12,167 bases of DNA from JAJPJX01 sp964568355 (GTDB lineage Bacteria > Acidobacteriota > Terriglobia > Bryobacterales > Bryobacteraceae): NCBI GenBank assembly GCA_964568355.1, contig CAZMRK010000655.1, positions 1 through 12,167 of the forward strand, in the 5' to 3' direction. Under the pieces are notes generated by a model. It saw only the letters and a list, made by a program, of their open reading frames with translations. It was not told where the DNA came from and ran no database searches. Positions within the stretch are counted from its first letter, which is position 1; every line of letters begins with the position of its first letter. Position numbers and translations under genes: made by a program. Below are positions 1 to 7,850 of the stretch, piece after piece.

Positions 1-1359
1 CTCGCGTAGCAGCAGCACGAGCTGCTGTTTGGCGAAATTGGGATCCACGCGCGCCATGGGGATCATGTGAAAAGCAAGATCCCAGGCGGCGTACCACGGA
101 TATTCCCACTTATCCGGCATGGAGAGGATGTCGCGGTTATAGAGGTGCTGCCAGTCGCGATTGCGGCCTTTCCGCCGGCTCGAAGGCGGTGTCGGCTGGG
201 CAGGATCGCCATCGAGCCACTGGTGCACGGCATAGTGATAGAACTGCTTGCTCCAAAGCAACCCGCCATAGGCCTGGCGCGAGACCAGCCGCGCGGATTC
301 CTCCTGCTGCCGGGGCAGCACCTGCTCGTAGAATTCGGCGCACTCCCGGATGCGATCGGCGAAGATTTTTTCGCGATCGAGCGGACGATACTCGCTTTCG
401 GCCACCAGCCGCAGATTCACCTGCACCGAACTGCCGGAAGGCACGGCCAGCACGTAGTAGGCCGCCGCCTTGGTGCCCACCTCCTCCGGATTCACGGCGT
501 GGTGGTGCCCGGCGACCACATAGTCATGGAACGCGTCCTTCACGTACGGACCGGGGCTGGCGAACTGGAACAGCCGCTGCATGTTGGTCTCGTTGTCGGT
601 GAACAGAAACCGGGTGGGCGGATCCACCTCCAGCCGGAAGCGGCCCAGCGACGCGTGATCGGCAATCAGCGAGCCACCATCCCGGCGGATGGAAGGTTTC
701 GGCCAGTAGCCCTCGCCCTCCCGCCCCCACAACCAGGTGTTGCGAAACCACAGCGTGGGCAGCAGGTGCAGTTCCGCGGCATCGGGGCCGCGGTTGGCGA
801 CGGTAAGCCGAATCAGCACATCGTCGGGAGCCGCCTTGGCATACTCGGCGAACACGTCGAAATAGCGTTCCTCCTCGAACACTCCCGCATCGACCAGCTC
901 GTATTCGCGGTCTCTGCGCCCGCGGCGGCGGTTCTCCTCCGCCAGTCGGGTATACGGAAAGGCGGCCTGCGGATATTTATAGAGCGCCTTCATGTAGGAG
1001 TGCGTCGGCGTGGATTCGAGATAGAAATAGATCTCTTTGACATCCTCGCCGTGGTTCCCTTCGTTTCCGGTGAGTCCGAAAAGGCGCTCCTTCAGGATCG
1101 GATCGCGGCCGTTCCACAGGGCCAGGGCGAAACACAGGCGGCACTCCCGGTCGCAGATTCCGAGCAGGCCGTCCTCCCCCCAACGGTAGGCGCGGCTGCG
1201 GGCATGGTCATGCGGAAAGTACTCCCAACAGCTTCCATCCGCCGAATAGTCTTCCCGCACGGTGCCCCACTGGCGCTCGGAAAGATAGGGTCCCCAGCGC
1301 TGCCAATTGCGGATGCGATGCGCCTCTTCGGCCAAACGAAGGTGCTCGGCTGTGATCAT
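1..1359 (-). CDS. GH63-like glucosidase (MGH1-type glycoside hydrolase), N-terminal 453 aa, cut by window edge
   Basis: The frame is open from the ATG at 1359 to base 1 without a stop, giving 453 residues; the C-terminal part lies outside the window. Residues 20-70 (RNWQRWGPYLSERQWGTVREDYS, then WEYFPHDHARSRAYRWGEDGL) and 414-432 (MPDKWEYPWYAAWDLAFHM) match the bacterial GH63/mannosyl-oligosaccharide-glucosidase-like proteins, usually about 850-900 aa. Residues 1 to about 350 would be the N-terminal beta-rich domain, with the (alpha/alpha)6 catalytic barrel starting after that. In GH63 enzymes the general acid is an Asp in a W-D motif, here probably D427; the catalytic base should be in the missing half. 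No signal peptide is visible, so it is probably cytoplasmic, releasing glucose from alpha-glucosides or glucosylated compounds (exact substrate unknown). It starts 24 nt after the dehydrogenase stop and has no clear Shine-Dalgarno, suggesting dependence on upstream translation. The family call is confident, the substrate is not. Confidence 0.88.
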   Translation of the reverse strand, partial: MITAEHLRLAEEAHRIRNWQRWGPYLSERQWGTVREDYSADGSCWEYFPHDHARSRAYRWGEDGLLGICDRECRLCFALALWNGRDPILKERLFGLTGNEGNHGEDVKEIYFYLESTPTHSYMKALYKYPQAAFPYTRLAEENRRRGRRDREYELVDAGVFEEERYFDVFAEYAKAAPDDVLIRLTVANRGPDAAELHLLPTLWFRNTWLWGREGEGYWPKPSIRRDGGSLIADHASLGRFRLEVDPPTRFLFTDNETNMQRLFQFASPGPYVKDAFHDYVVAGHHHAVNPEEVGTKAAAYYVLAVPSGSSVQVNLRLVAESEYRPLDREKIFADRIRECAEFYEQVLPRQQEESARLVSRQAYGGLLWSKQFYHYAVHQWLDGDPAQPTPPSSRRKGRNRDWQHLYNRDILSMPDKWEYPWYAAWDLAFHMIPMARVDPNFAKQQLVLLLRE

Positions 1360-1383
1360 AACGTATAACCGGCCGGTGCCTGA

Positions 1384-2466
1384 CTACAACACGATGACGT
1401 TCTTGATTCCGCCCGATTGCCCGAATACCGGATCGCGGAACTCTTCGATGGGATAGCGGCCGGTGATCAGAGAGCGCACGGCTTCCGGCCACCGGTCGAG
1501 AAAGCTTTCCAGATCGCGAACCGCGGCGTCAAAAGCAGCCGGCCCGGCATTCACGGTGCCCATGACGACCTGATTCTTCACCACCAGGTTCAGCACCACG
1601 GGAGCGGTATCAAAGCTTACGGCGCTATCGATGCGCGGGACTCCGGTAAAGACAAACACGCCATTCGACCCCAGCCGTTTGAGCATATCAAAGGCGATCT
1701 GTGGCGCGCCCATCGCCTCATACACCAGGTCGATATTGCCCACGCGCGCGGCGAACTCATCGAGCGGGACTTCCTGGGACGAGACATAGGCAGCGCCGAT
1801 GGCGCCGGCGATCGCGGCCTTGGGATTCGGCTCCCGGGCACGGGAGTAGACCCAGGTGTCGAAGCCGGCCTGGATCAGGCCCATGGCTCCCAGCAGTCCC
1901 ACCGGTCCGGCGCCCAGCACCACGGCGCGCTGCCGGTCGCCGCGCCAAGGCAGGCGGCGCTGGATGTCGCCCAGTTGCAGAAAGAGCTTTTCGGCGATGG
2001 TCAGCGGCTCGATCAGGACGCCGACGTCGCGCAGGCCGGGCGGGATCACGTGCAGATAGCGCTCCTGATCGATCACGAAATCGGTCATGAAGCCGTGCAG
2101 TTCCTTGATGCCGCGCTCCTGGTAGTCTCCGGTGAGGCAGAAATCCTGATGGCCGGCGCGACAAGCCTCGCAGCTCGCGTGGGGACAGGGATGGCGCACG
2201 GCACTCACCACCAGGTCGCCAGGCTTGACGCGCGAGACGGCCGGCCCGGTCTCCTCCACCACGCCCAGCGATTCGTGGCCCAGCACCAGGTAGTCCGAGC
2301 CGGGCGGAGCCGTGCCCAGCACGAATGAGATGATCTCCTGGTCGGTGCCACAGACGCCGACTTCCAACATGCGGATCCGGACCTGGTCCGGTTCTACAAT
2401 CCGCGGTTCCGGATGATCGATGATGCCGACCTCCCGCTTCTCCGGGAAGACGGCCACGGCTTTCAT
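1384..2466 (-). CDS. Zinc-dependent MDR alcohol dehydrogenase, glucose 1-dehydrogenase-like
   Basis: This 360-aa medium-chain dehydrogenase is of the length and pattern of archaeal-type glucose 1-dehydrogenases. The catalytic zinc ligands appear to be C39 (VCGTD), H64 and E65 (LGHES), with E153 (LIEPL) at the usual later position. A structural zinc site is C94, C99, C102 and C110, with a four-residue gap between the first two where two is commoner. The Rossmann motif GAGPVG is at 185-190. The expected reaction is NAD(P)-dependent oxidation of glucose or a related aldose to the lactone; the exact sugar is inferred. The start at 2466 was chosen because MKAVAVFPEKREV is the typical N-terminus and because its ATG overlaps the preceding gene's stop as ATGA; a longer frame to 2529 would add 21 atypical residues inside the upstream gene. 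No Shine-Dalgarno is visible, so translation is probably coupled. The next gene is a GH63-like glucosidase that could supply glucose. Confidence 0.85.
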   Translation of the reverse strand: MKAVAVFPEKREVGIIDHPEPRIVEPDQVRIRMLEVGVCGTDQEIISFVLGTAPPGSDYLVLGHESLGVVEETGPAVSRVKPGDLVVSAVRHPCPHASCEACRAGHQDFCLTGDYQERGIKELHGFMTDFVIDQERYLHVIPPGLRDVGVLIEPLTIAEKLFLQLGDIQRRLPWRGDRQRAVVLGAGPVGLLGAMGLIQAGFDTWVYSRAREPNPKAAIAGAIGAAYVSSQEVPLDEFAARVGNIDLVYEAMGAPQIAFDMLKRLGSNGVFVFTGVPRIDSAVSFDTAPVVLNLVVKNQVVMGTVNAGPAAFDAAVRDLESFLDRWPEAVRSLITGRYPIEEFRDPVFGQSGGIKNVIVL

Positions 2467-4985
2467 GAAGTGAGGACAGGCGGAGCCGCCTGTCCGGCGG
2501 GGCGCAGGCCTTCCAGCAGGCCCTTCCATTTGCGCAGAATCAGCTCAATCAGGTTCAACAGGATGGCGATGGCCAGCAGGCCGGGCCAGAGTTCCATGGT
2601 GCCGGGCACGGTACGTCCGCCGTTATCGAACATGCGCTCCACCGGCGGATGGAAACGTCCGCCGGTAGACTGCGCCACCTGCCGCAGCAACTGCTCATTG
2701 GCGCCGTATTCGATCATCTCGTCTTCCTGGCGATACAGCCCGATCTCGGGAAAAGCCCGCGAGTCCACCAGCGGGCGCACACGGAACAACCCCTGATTCT
2801 CTCCGATCGAGACCCGCGCGCGATAATACCCGGCGGACACCTTGCTGACCTTCAGCGGAGACTGGAAGCCGTTCGGACCGAACGCGTAGATGTCCGGAAT
2901 CCGGGCCGGCTCGTTCACATTGCGCCCCAGGTGATAGTCCACCACCAGCTCATTGCTGGCGCGATCGTACTCCGCGCTGGCCTCGGTGGCTTCGGCGTGG
3001 GGCAGCAGGTCGCGGAAGAGGTTGGTCCACAGGCGGTCGAAACCCGGCCAGTTGACCCAATTGGCCGCCCAGCGATTCTTGGCGTCGGAGGTGAAGACGG
3101 CCGCGCGCCCCAGCCCGTACTGCCAGCGCACCAGCAGCGGATCTTTGGGGTCGGCGTTCAGAATCGTGTCGGCGGTGGGCCGCGAGGTGAACCGCACGTA
3201 GCCCTTCAGCGCGGGCGCTTGCTCCATCTCCACGCCTTCCAGGATCTCGGCCTGCTTGACGATCTGCGGCCGCAGGTTCTTTTCGACCGCCGTGCTGCCG
3301 GTGTGCTCCTGCACATCCCGCAGCAGAATCTGCTGCAGTCCCGAAGGATCGTTCAGGAAATACGATTTGCCCTGGGCGACCGTGGCCACTTTCTCCAGAA
3401 AGGCACGATTGACATCCTGTCCCAAACCGACCGTGGAGATGGTGACGTGGTTGGCCAGGGCTTCGCGCGAGAGGGACATGCTGTCGCCCTCTTCAGAGAT
3501 ACCGTCGGTGAGCAACACCACGTGTTTATAGACCGCATGCTGGGGCAGGATGCGACGGTAGGCCTCGGAGAGCGCCGGGGCGATCTGAGTGCCGCCATCC
3601 GGAGTGATGCCCGAGATCAGCCGCTTGATCAGGGTGCGGTCTTCCGCCTTGCGGATGGGCACGGCCCACTGGAAGGAGTTATCGAAGATGAGCACGCCCA
3701 CCGCATCGATGGGCCGCAAGTTCTCGACGACGCCGATCGCCGCCTGGCGCGCCAACTCCATCTTCTTGCCTTCCATGGAAGAAGACTTATCGATGATCAG
3801 GACGACGCAGGTGCCTTCCGGCGTGCGCGGCGGCGCCAGTTTGGCCGGCAGGGTGCGCTCCAGCGGATCCTCTTCGCCCTTCTTTTCGATGTAGACGTTG
3901 CGCTCTCCCGCAATCCACAGCAAACCGCCGCCCTGCTTGACCATCTGCTCCAGGGCTTCCTTGCGGGCGGGGGGAACGCTTTCCATCGACCAGTTATTGA
4001 ACAGCACCAGTTGGTAGTCGTCCAGGCGATCGGGCACGCCTTCGGGCGCGCGCTGCACCTCGAACTGGTTGGCCTCCAGCGTGTGCATCAGGTGCGCCTC
4101 GGCTGCCGGCGGATCCTGCGAAATCAACAGCACTTTGGGACGGCGCAGCGTCACGGCGCTTTCGAAACGCGCCTCACCCAAGCCCGGAGCGCTAATGGTG
4201 CCGGCCACGGCGATGGCTCCGACGGCGCTCAAATTGGCGTGCGCACGAAAGCGATTGACGCCCGCCACCAGATCCACACGGCTGGTGCCGAGGCGCCTGC
4301 CTTCCGCGGAGATCTCGACTTCGGCTCGGGCGGCGCGCGGCGAGGTCAGCGTAACGTCGATCGGAAACTGCTCGCCGGTGAAGACCTGCGCCGGAATGCT
4401 GACCGAATCGAGTAGAAGGCTGGGCTTGGGCCTTCCACCCAGCGCGACGGTATCGATGGGCACGCCCAACTGCCGGGCCTGCCAGATGGCGCGGGTTACG
4501 CTTCCCAGGTTCTCGTTGCCGTCGGAGACCAGCAACAGGCGCGGCACCAGCCCGGCCGGCAGGGTCGCCAAGCCTTCTCGCACGGCGGCTTCCAGATTGG
4601 TTCCGTGGGAATCGGAAGCGGCACTGTATTCGAGTTGCCAGGAATGCTTGCGGCGCTCCTGGGGCGAGAGATTGCGGACGCCGCGCGCAAACGGCATCAC
4701 CTGGGTCCAGTTATTACGCTTGGATTTCTCGATACTGGTGGCAAGCGTCGAGGCCCGCTCCAGGTCCTGCGGCGACACGCTGGCGGAAGTGTCCAGCAGG
4801 ATGGCCAGGGCCACCTTGGATTCATAGATGGTAAGGCGCGGCTCGGCCAGGGCCAGAAGAATCGCCAGAATGGAAGCGGCCTTGAGCACCAGCGCGCCCC
4901 GGCGCGCCGCGGAACGCCACTCCCAAATCACCCAGGCCAGCGGCAGCCAGGCCAACAGCAGTACCCAGGCACGATCGAAGGTCAT
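2463..4985 (-). CDS. Membrane protein with two VWA domains and a glutamine-amidotransferase-like fold (MoxR-associated)
   Basis: 840 aa. Two N-terminal membrane segments (about 5-21 and 33-48) are followed by a first VWA domain (about 58-185) with a complete MIDAS: D65/S67/S69 (DTSAS), T129 and D155. A beta-rich linker follows, then a region at about 283-385 resembling the class-I glutamine-amidotransferase-like domain of this family; the expected nucleophile Cys is not seen, so it is probably structural. A second VWA domain (about 392-560) has its own complete MIDAS: D399/S401/S403 (DKSSS), T466 (GGTQ) and D494 (LTDG). A C-terminal membrane helix lies at about 797-817. VWA domains with MIDAS bind a divalent metal and usually mediate protein contacts, here probably with the MoxR ATPase. 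The start at 4985 overlaps the upstream stop as ATGA; the frame extends to 5141 but that N-terminus would lie inside the upstream gene. The last codons are made of an inverted repeat (see 2474-2495). Confidence 0.87.
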   Translation of the reverse strand: MTFDRAWVLLLAWLPLAWVIWEWRSAARRGALVLKAASILAILLALAEPRLTIYESKVALAILLDTSASVSPQDLERASTLATSIEKSKRNNWTQVMPFARGVRNLSPQERRKHSWQLEYSAASDSHGTNLEAAVREGLATLPAGLVPRLLLVSDGNENLGSVTRAIWQARQLGVPIDTVALGGRPKPSLLLDSVSIPAQVFTGEQFPIDVTLTSPRAARAEVEISAEGRRLGTSRVDLVAGVNRFRAHANLSAVGAIAVAGTISAPGLGEARFESAVTLRRPKVLLISQDPPAAEAHLMHTLEANQFEVQRAPEGVPDRLDDYQLVLFNNWSMESVPPARKEALEQMVKQGGGLLWIAGERNVYIEKKGEEDPLERTLPAKLAPPRTPEGTCVVLIIDKSSSMEGKKMELARQAAIGVVENLRPIDAVGVLIFDNSFQWAVPIRKAEDRTLIKRLISGITPDGGTQIAPALSEAYRRILPQHAVYKHVVLLTDGISEEGDSMSLSREALANHVTISTVGLGQDVNRAFLEKVATVAQGKSYFLNDPSGLQQILLRDVQEHTGSTAVEKNLRPQIVKQAEILEGVEMEQAPALKGYVRFTSRPTADTILNADPKDPLLVRWQYGLGRAAVFTSDAKNRWAANWVNWPGFDRLWTNLFRDLLPHAEATEASAEYDRASNELVVDYHLGRNVNEPARIPDIYAFGPNGFQSPLKVSKVSAGYYRARVSIGENQGLFRVRPLVDSRAFPEIGLYRQEDEMIEYGANEQLLRQVAQSTGGRFHPPVERMFDNGGRTVPGTMELWPGLLAIAILLNLIELILRKWKGLLEGLRPAGQAAPPVLTS
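2474..2495. repeat. Perfect inverted repeat, 10-bp arms with 2-nt spacer
   Basis: Arms GGACAGGCGG (2474-2483) and CCGCCTGTCC (2486-2495) flank AG. The repeat lies inside the last codons of the double-VWA gene, encoding the tail residues around GQAAPPV, and ends 8 nt before the dehydrogenase ATG in the mRNA. Its shape is that of a REP-like palindrome or a stable RNA hairpin. It could hide the dehydrogenase initiation region, mark an RNA processing site, or be a dispersed genomic repeat. No U-run follows, so a classical intrinsic terminator is unlikely. Confidence 0.75.
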
Positions 4986-6958
4986 CCGCGCACCATCCTG
5001 GCCGCCCGTTCCGCGACGCGCGCGGGTTTCCGCAGCCTCCCCACCGAAGCGGCCATGCGCAGGAATCCGCGGCGCAGCCGTCCATAGAGCAGCCATTCGG
5101 TGATCAAGCCCAAGCCGCCGAGAACGGCAAGGATCTGCCACAGATCAAACGATCCGGTCTCGGTCGTGCGGAAACGCGGAATGCCCCGGCGAACATCCGC
5201 CGGAATGGACCACGCCGATTCCCAGAGCTCGGGGATGGTCAGCGAATAGACATATTCGTCATCTCCAGCCATCACCCGCACCACGCCAGGGGTGCCGGAG
5301 AACAGGTAGAGCGCGCGATCGCGCAGCGTGAACGGCACGGGCGAGCCGTCCTCCCGCTCCGCCCGCACATCTGCGGGCCGGATGTCGGAATTGAGCGCAA
5401 TCTTCACCGTGCCCACCGAGGTCCCGCTCAGCTCCCAGCGGCGGAAGCTGTCCGGCGCCATCCAGCGCAAAATGTTGGCGAACAGCAGGGGGGTAGCCAG
5501 CTCATAGCGCATGGCCGAAAGCGCCGGATGAAAGCCGAGCGCCACGACCTTGGGCTTGCCCGGCCGGGCCACGATGACCGGTCCTTTTTCCACCTCGCCG
5601 ATTTTGATATCCGTAGGAGCCGCCTCGAAAACCGAGGTGGAGTCCAGCCGGAAATCTTTCGTATGCAGGCCCGCCCCCAAGGGGTGATTCGCCAGCCCGT
5701 GCGCAAAGGGGATGTTCTGCGGGTGTTCGCGAACCGGCACGGGCGAGCCCCCCGCGGGAGGATCGATCCAGATGGAATCGATGGCCGGAGCGCTGGGCGG
5801 GCGGAAGCGGTCCAGGATCATCAACTCGCCTTCCCCGGAGGGACGATACTCGGAGGGCTTGCGATAGACCGCGCTGACCCGCTGGCTGGCGTTGAACACA
5901 GGACGCAGCAGGTCGGGCTCGGCCGAATAGACGGTCACGCGCAGCGTCTTCAACTGCGGCAACTCCAGGACGGCGCGGTCATCTTCGGCGAATCCGTCGC
6001 CGGGTACCAGGTCGGCTTCGAGGAAGCCCGCGGCGCGAGTGCGGCAGGCGAAGCTGGCCTCGGCATCACCGCCGGGAGCAATGGTAATCCGCTGCGCTCC
6101 CACCGGCGAACGGCCGCTGCCGTCGCGGGAAGGCCCGAACCCCAGAGACAGAGTCAAGGTACGCGGACGCGTGCCGTAGTTGTGCGCGGACACGTAGATC
6201 TCCCAGACTTCCGCATCGGCTGCCGAACGCCGCATGCCGATCTTGCGCAGGCCGCAGTTTTCCACGGTATCCTGCACCGGCAGAACCCGCAGGTTGCGTG
6301 GAAGCTGGCGGACCGCCACGCGGGGGTCGCGCTCGGCGATCTTGCCCGTTCCGACGAATACGATCTCGCCCGCGCGGCGGCCGCTCTGCGATTGCATGCG
6401 CCGGGCGAAGCTCAACGCCTGGTCCAGGTTGAGGGCCGTGGCTCCCGGCGTGGAACGGTCGATCGCCTCCTCGATCTTCTGGTGATCCGGCTCGAAGGCG
6501 GTGGCCGGCGTAGCCAAGCCGTCGGCACGCACCAGCATGACGCGGTCGCGGGGAGGGAGGGCCCGCAGGTAGCCGCGCGCGCGCTGCCTGGCTAAATCGA
6601 TCAGGGTGCGCCCCTGGGAGGATTCCCCGGCGGTCCGGGTGCGCGCCGCCATCCAGGCCGAAGTGTCGAGAATCAGCACGTGATCGTGCGGCTGGCCGGC
6701 TTGCGGCCCCCAGCGCAACTGGGCGATAGCCAGCAGCAGCAGGGCCATGCTGATCAGTTGCAGGATCAGCGAAAAGGGCTGCTGGATGCGTTTGCGGCGC
6801 ACCACGACCGTCGGCTGTTCGGCGGCCATCCAGAAACGCAGCGTGGAGACCACCTGCTTGCGGCGCGAGCGGTCCAGCAGGTAGAGCGCCACCATCACCG
6901 CCGAGACGGAGCCGAACAAAACCAGGAACTGACCCAGAGTCAGATTGAGAAAATACAT
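4982..6958 (-). CDS. BatA-like membrane protein with a degenerate VWA domain
   Basis: 658 aa. The N-terminus (about 1-80) has two membrane helices (about 8-28 and 62-80) joined by a basic stretch including RRKQVVSTLRFW and RRKRIQQPFSLILQL, the pattern of the BatA (aerotolerance regulator) N-terminal domain. A VWA-like domain follows at about 90-240, but the MIDAS is D98-T-S100-A-W102, so the second serine of DxSxS is replaced by Trp, and the later Asp position reads FVGTGKI with no Asp. Metal binding is therefore doubtful. A long beta-rich region follows, including GFHPALSAMRYELATPLLFANILRW, a motif typical of this family near its C-terminal membrane helix (about 606-625). It probably anchors or regulates the MoxR/DUF58 partners. 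The start at 6958 shares its A with the upstream stop (TGATG), and a GGAG Shine-Dalgarno lies 7 nt upstream. The stop overlaps the next start as ATGA. Confidence 0.87.
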   Translation of the reverse strand: MYFLNLTLGQFLVLFGSVSAVMVALYLLDRSRRKQVVSTLRFWMAAEQPTVVVRRKRIQQPFSLILQLISMALLLLAIAQLRWGPQAGQPHDHVLILDTSAWMAARTRTAGESSQGRTLIDLARQRARGYLRALPPRDRVMLVRADGLATPATAFEPDHQKIEEAIDRSTPGATALNLDQALSFARRMQSQSGRRAGEIVFVGTGKIAERDPRVAVRQLPRNLRVLPVQDTVENCGLRKIGMRRSAADAEVWEIYVSAHNYGTRPRTLTLSLGFGPSRDGSGRSPVGAQRITIAPGGDAEASFACRTRAAGFLEADLVPGDGFAEDDRAVLELPQLKTLRVTVYSAEPDLLRPVFNASQRVSAVYRKPSEYRPSGEGELMILDRFRPPSAPAIDSIWIDPPAGGSPVPVREHPQNIPFAHGLANHPLGAGLHTKDFRLDSTSVFEAAPTDIKIGEVEKGPVIVARPGKPKVVALGFHPALSAMRYELATPLLFANILRWMAPDSFRRWELSGTSVGTVKIALNSDIRPADVRAEREDGSPVPFTLRDRALYLFSGTPGVVRVMAGDDEYVYSLTIPELWESAWSIPADVRRGIPRFRTTETGSFDLWQILAVLGGLGLITEWLLYGRLRRGFLRMAASVGRLRKPARVAERAARMVRG

Positions 6959-7842
6959 CAGGCCACTCCACGCGCGCGAACCAGGGAACCGAAGACTACT
7001 TCTTCGATGGGCTGCGACGTGGCAAAACCGAGGTAGCGCCCGCCGGTGCGCACTGCCAGCCGTTCGAGCGATTTGGCGTGAGCGTCGAAGGCCTGGGTAT
7101 AGCGTTCGCGGGCGGCCTCGTCGAATTGCAGCCGCATCTGCGTATTCGTCTCGGCGTCTTCCAGTTCCAGTTCACCCTCCCAGGGCGGGGTGCGGTCCTG
7201 TTCCGACCAGATCTGGATCAGCAGCAGTTCGTGCCCGAAGTCCGCCACGTACTGCAAGGGGCGCTCGCAATCCCGGTCATCCAGAAAATCCGAGATCACG
7301 ATGACCAGGCCGCGCTGGGTGTAATTGGAGATGAACTCGCGGATCACCGCGGAAAAATCGGTCTGGCCGGCCATGCGCAGGCCGTTCAGCATCTCGACTA
7401 CCGGACCAAAGCGGTGGCGGCCTCCGCTGCAAAGATAGCGGTGCCCCAGGCGGCTCGAAAACGGGTGGATTTCGAGCGAATCCAGCCGGACCAGCCCCAC
7501 ATAGCAGAGCGCTCCGGCCAGCTTGCGCGCGTAGTCGAACTTTTCACCGCCATAGACGCCCATGGAGTCGCTGGTATCGAGCAGAATACGGACCGGCACT
7601 CGCGGCTCCACCTGGAACATCTTCAGAAAAAGCTTGTCCAGGCGCAAATAGGCACGCCAGTTGACCGCGCGCAGGTCGTCGCCGTAGTGAAAATTGCGGT
7701 GGTCCAAAAACTCCTGCCCGGCGCCGGCGAAATGCGAGGGATTGTGCCCACCCACCAGTCCGGGGAACGATTTCTGCCACTGAATGGTCAGCCGTTCGAG
7801 TTTCTCCAAAAACTCTCGGTCCAGGAGTGGAGCTGGGGACAT
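6958..7842 (-). CDS. DUF58 domain-containing protein (VWA-fold MoxR partner)
   Basis: 294 aa. The DUF58 signature is clear at about 48-77: DHRNFHYGDDLRAVNWRAY followed by LRLDKLFLKMFQ. Directly after it comes a VWA-like beta strand with intact MIDAS, D89-T-S91-D-S93 (LLDTSDSM); later candidates are T161 (GQTDFSA) and D185 (VISDF). No membrane segment or signal peptide is seen, so it is probably cytoplasmic. DUF58 proteins are nearly always encoded beside a MoxR AAA+ ATPase, and the two are thought to work together in assembling or activating other proteins; the client here is unknown. The stop TAG of the MoxR gene lies 8 nt before this ATG with only a weak GTAGG-like ribosome site, and the end shares one base with the BatA-like start, so the genes are probably translationally coupled. 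Confidence 0.92.
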   Translation of the reverse strand: MSPAPLLDREFLEKLERLTIQWQKSFPGLVGGHNPSHFAGAGQEFLDHRNFHYGDDLRAVNWRAYLRLDKLFLKMFQVEPRVPVRILLDTSDSMGVYGGEKFDYARKLAGALCYVGLVRLDSLEIHPFSSRLGHRYLCSGGRHRFGPVVEMLNGLRMAGQTDFSAVIREFISNYTQRGLVIVISDFLDDRDCERPLQYVADFGHELLLIQIWSEQDRTPPWEGELELEDAETNTQMRLQFDEAARERYTQAFDAHAKSLERLAVRTGGRYLGFATSQPIEEVVFGSLVRARGVA

Positions 7843-7850
7843 AGCAAAAC

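Noticed and set aside
67..1368. 433-aa open frame on the plus strand
   Set aside because: It is antisense to the GH63-like gene, whose translation matches a known family throughout. The antisense product is low-complexity in style and has no recognisable motif; it results from high GC.
1368..1377. ACCGGCCGGT palindrome in the gap before the GH63-like gene
   Set aside because: Ten GC-rich symmetric bases in this genome can easily occur by chance, and there is no promoter pair beside it.
1417..2328. 303-aa open frame on the plus strand
   Set aside because: It is antisense to the MDR dehydrogenase and has no motif or ribosome site.
2649..4415. 588-aa open frame on the plus strand
   Set aside because: It is antisense to the double-VWA gene, which has clear motifs. 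The product is rich in His, Gln, Arg and Gly as expected of a shadow frame.
4986..5141. N-terminal extension of the double-VWA protein
   Set aside because: The extra 52 residues lie inside the upstream gene and do not resemble a membrane protein start; the ATGA overlap at 4985 gives a natural start.
5528..6595. 355-aa open frame on the plus strand
   Set aside because: It is antisense to the BatA-like gene, with shadow-type composition.
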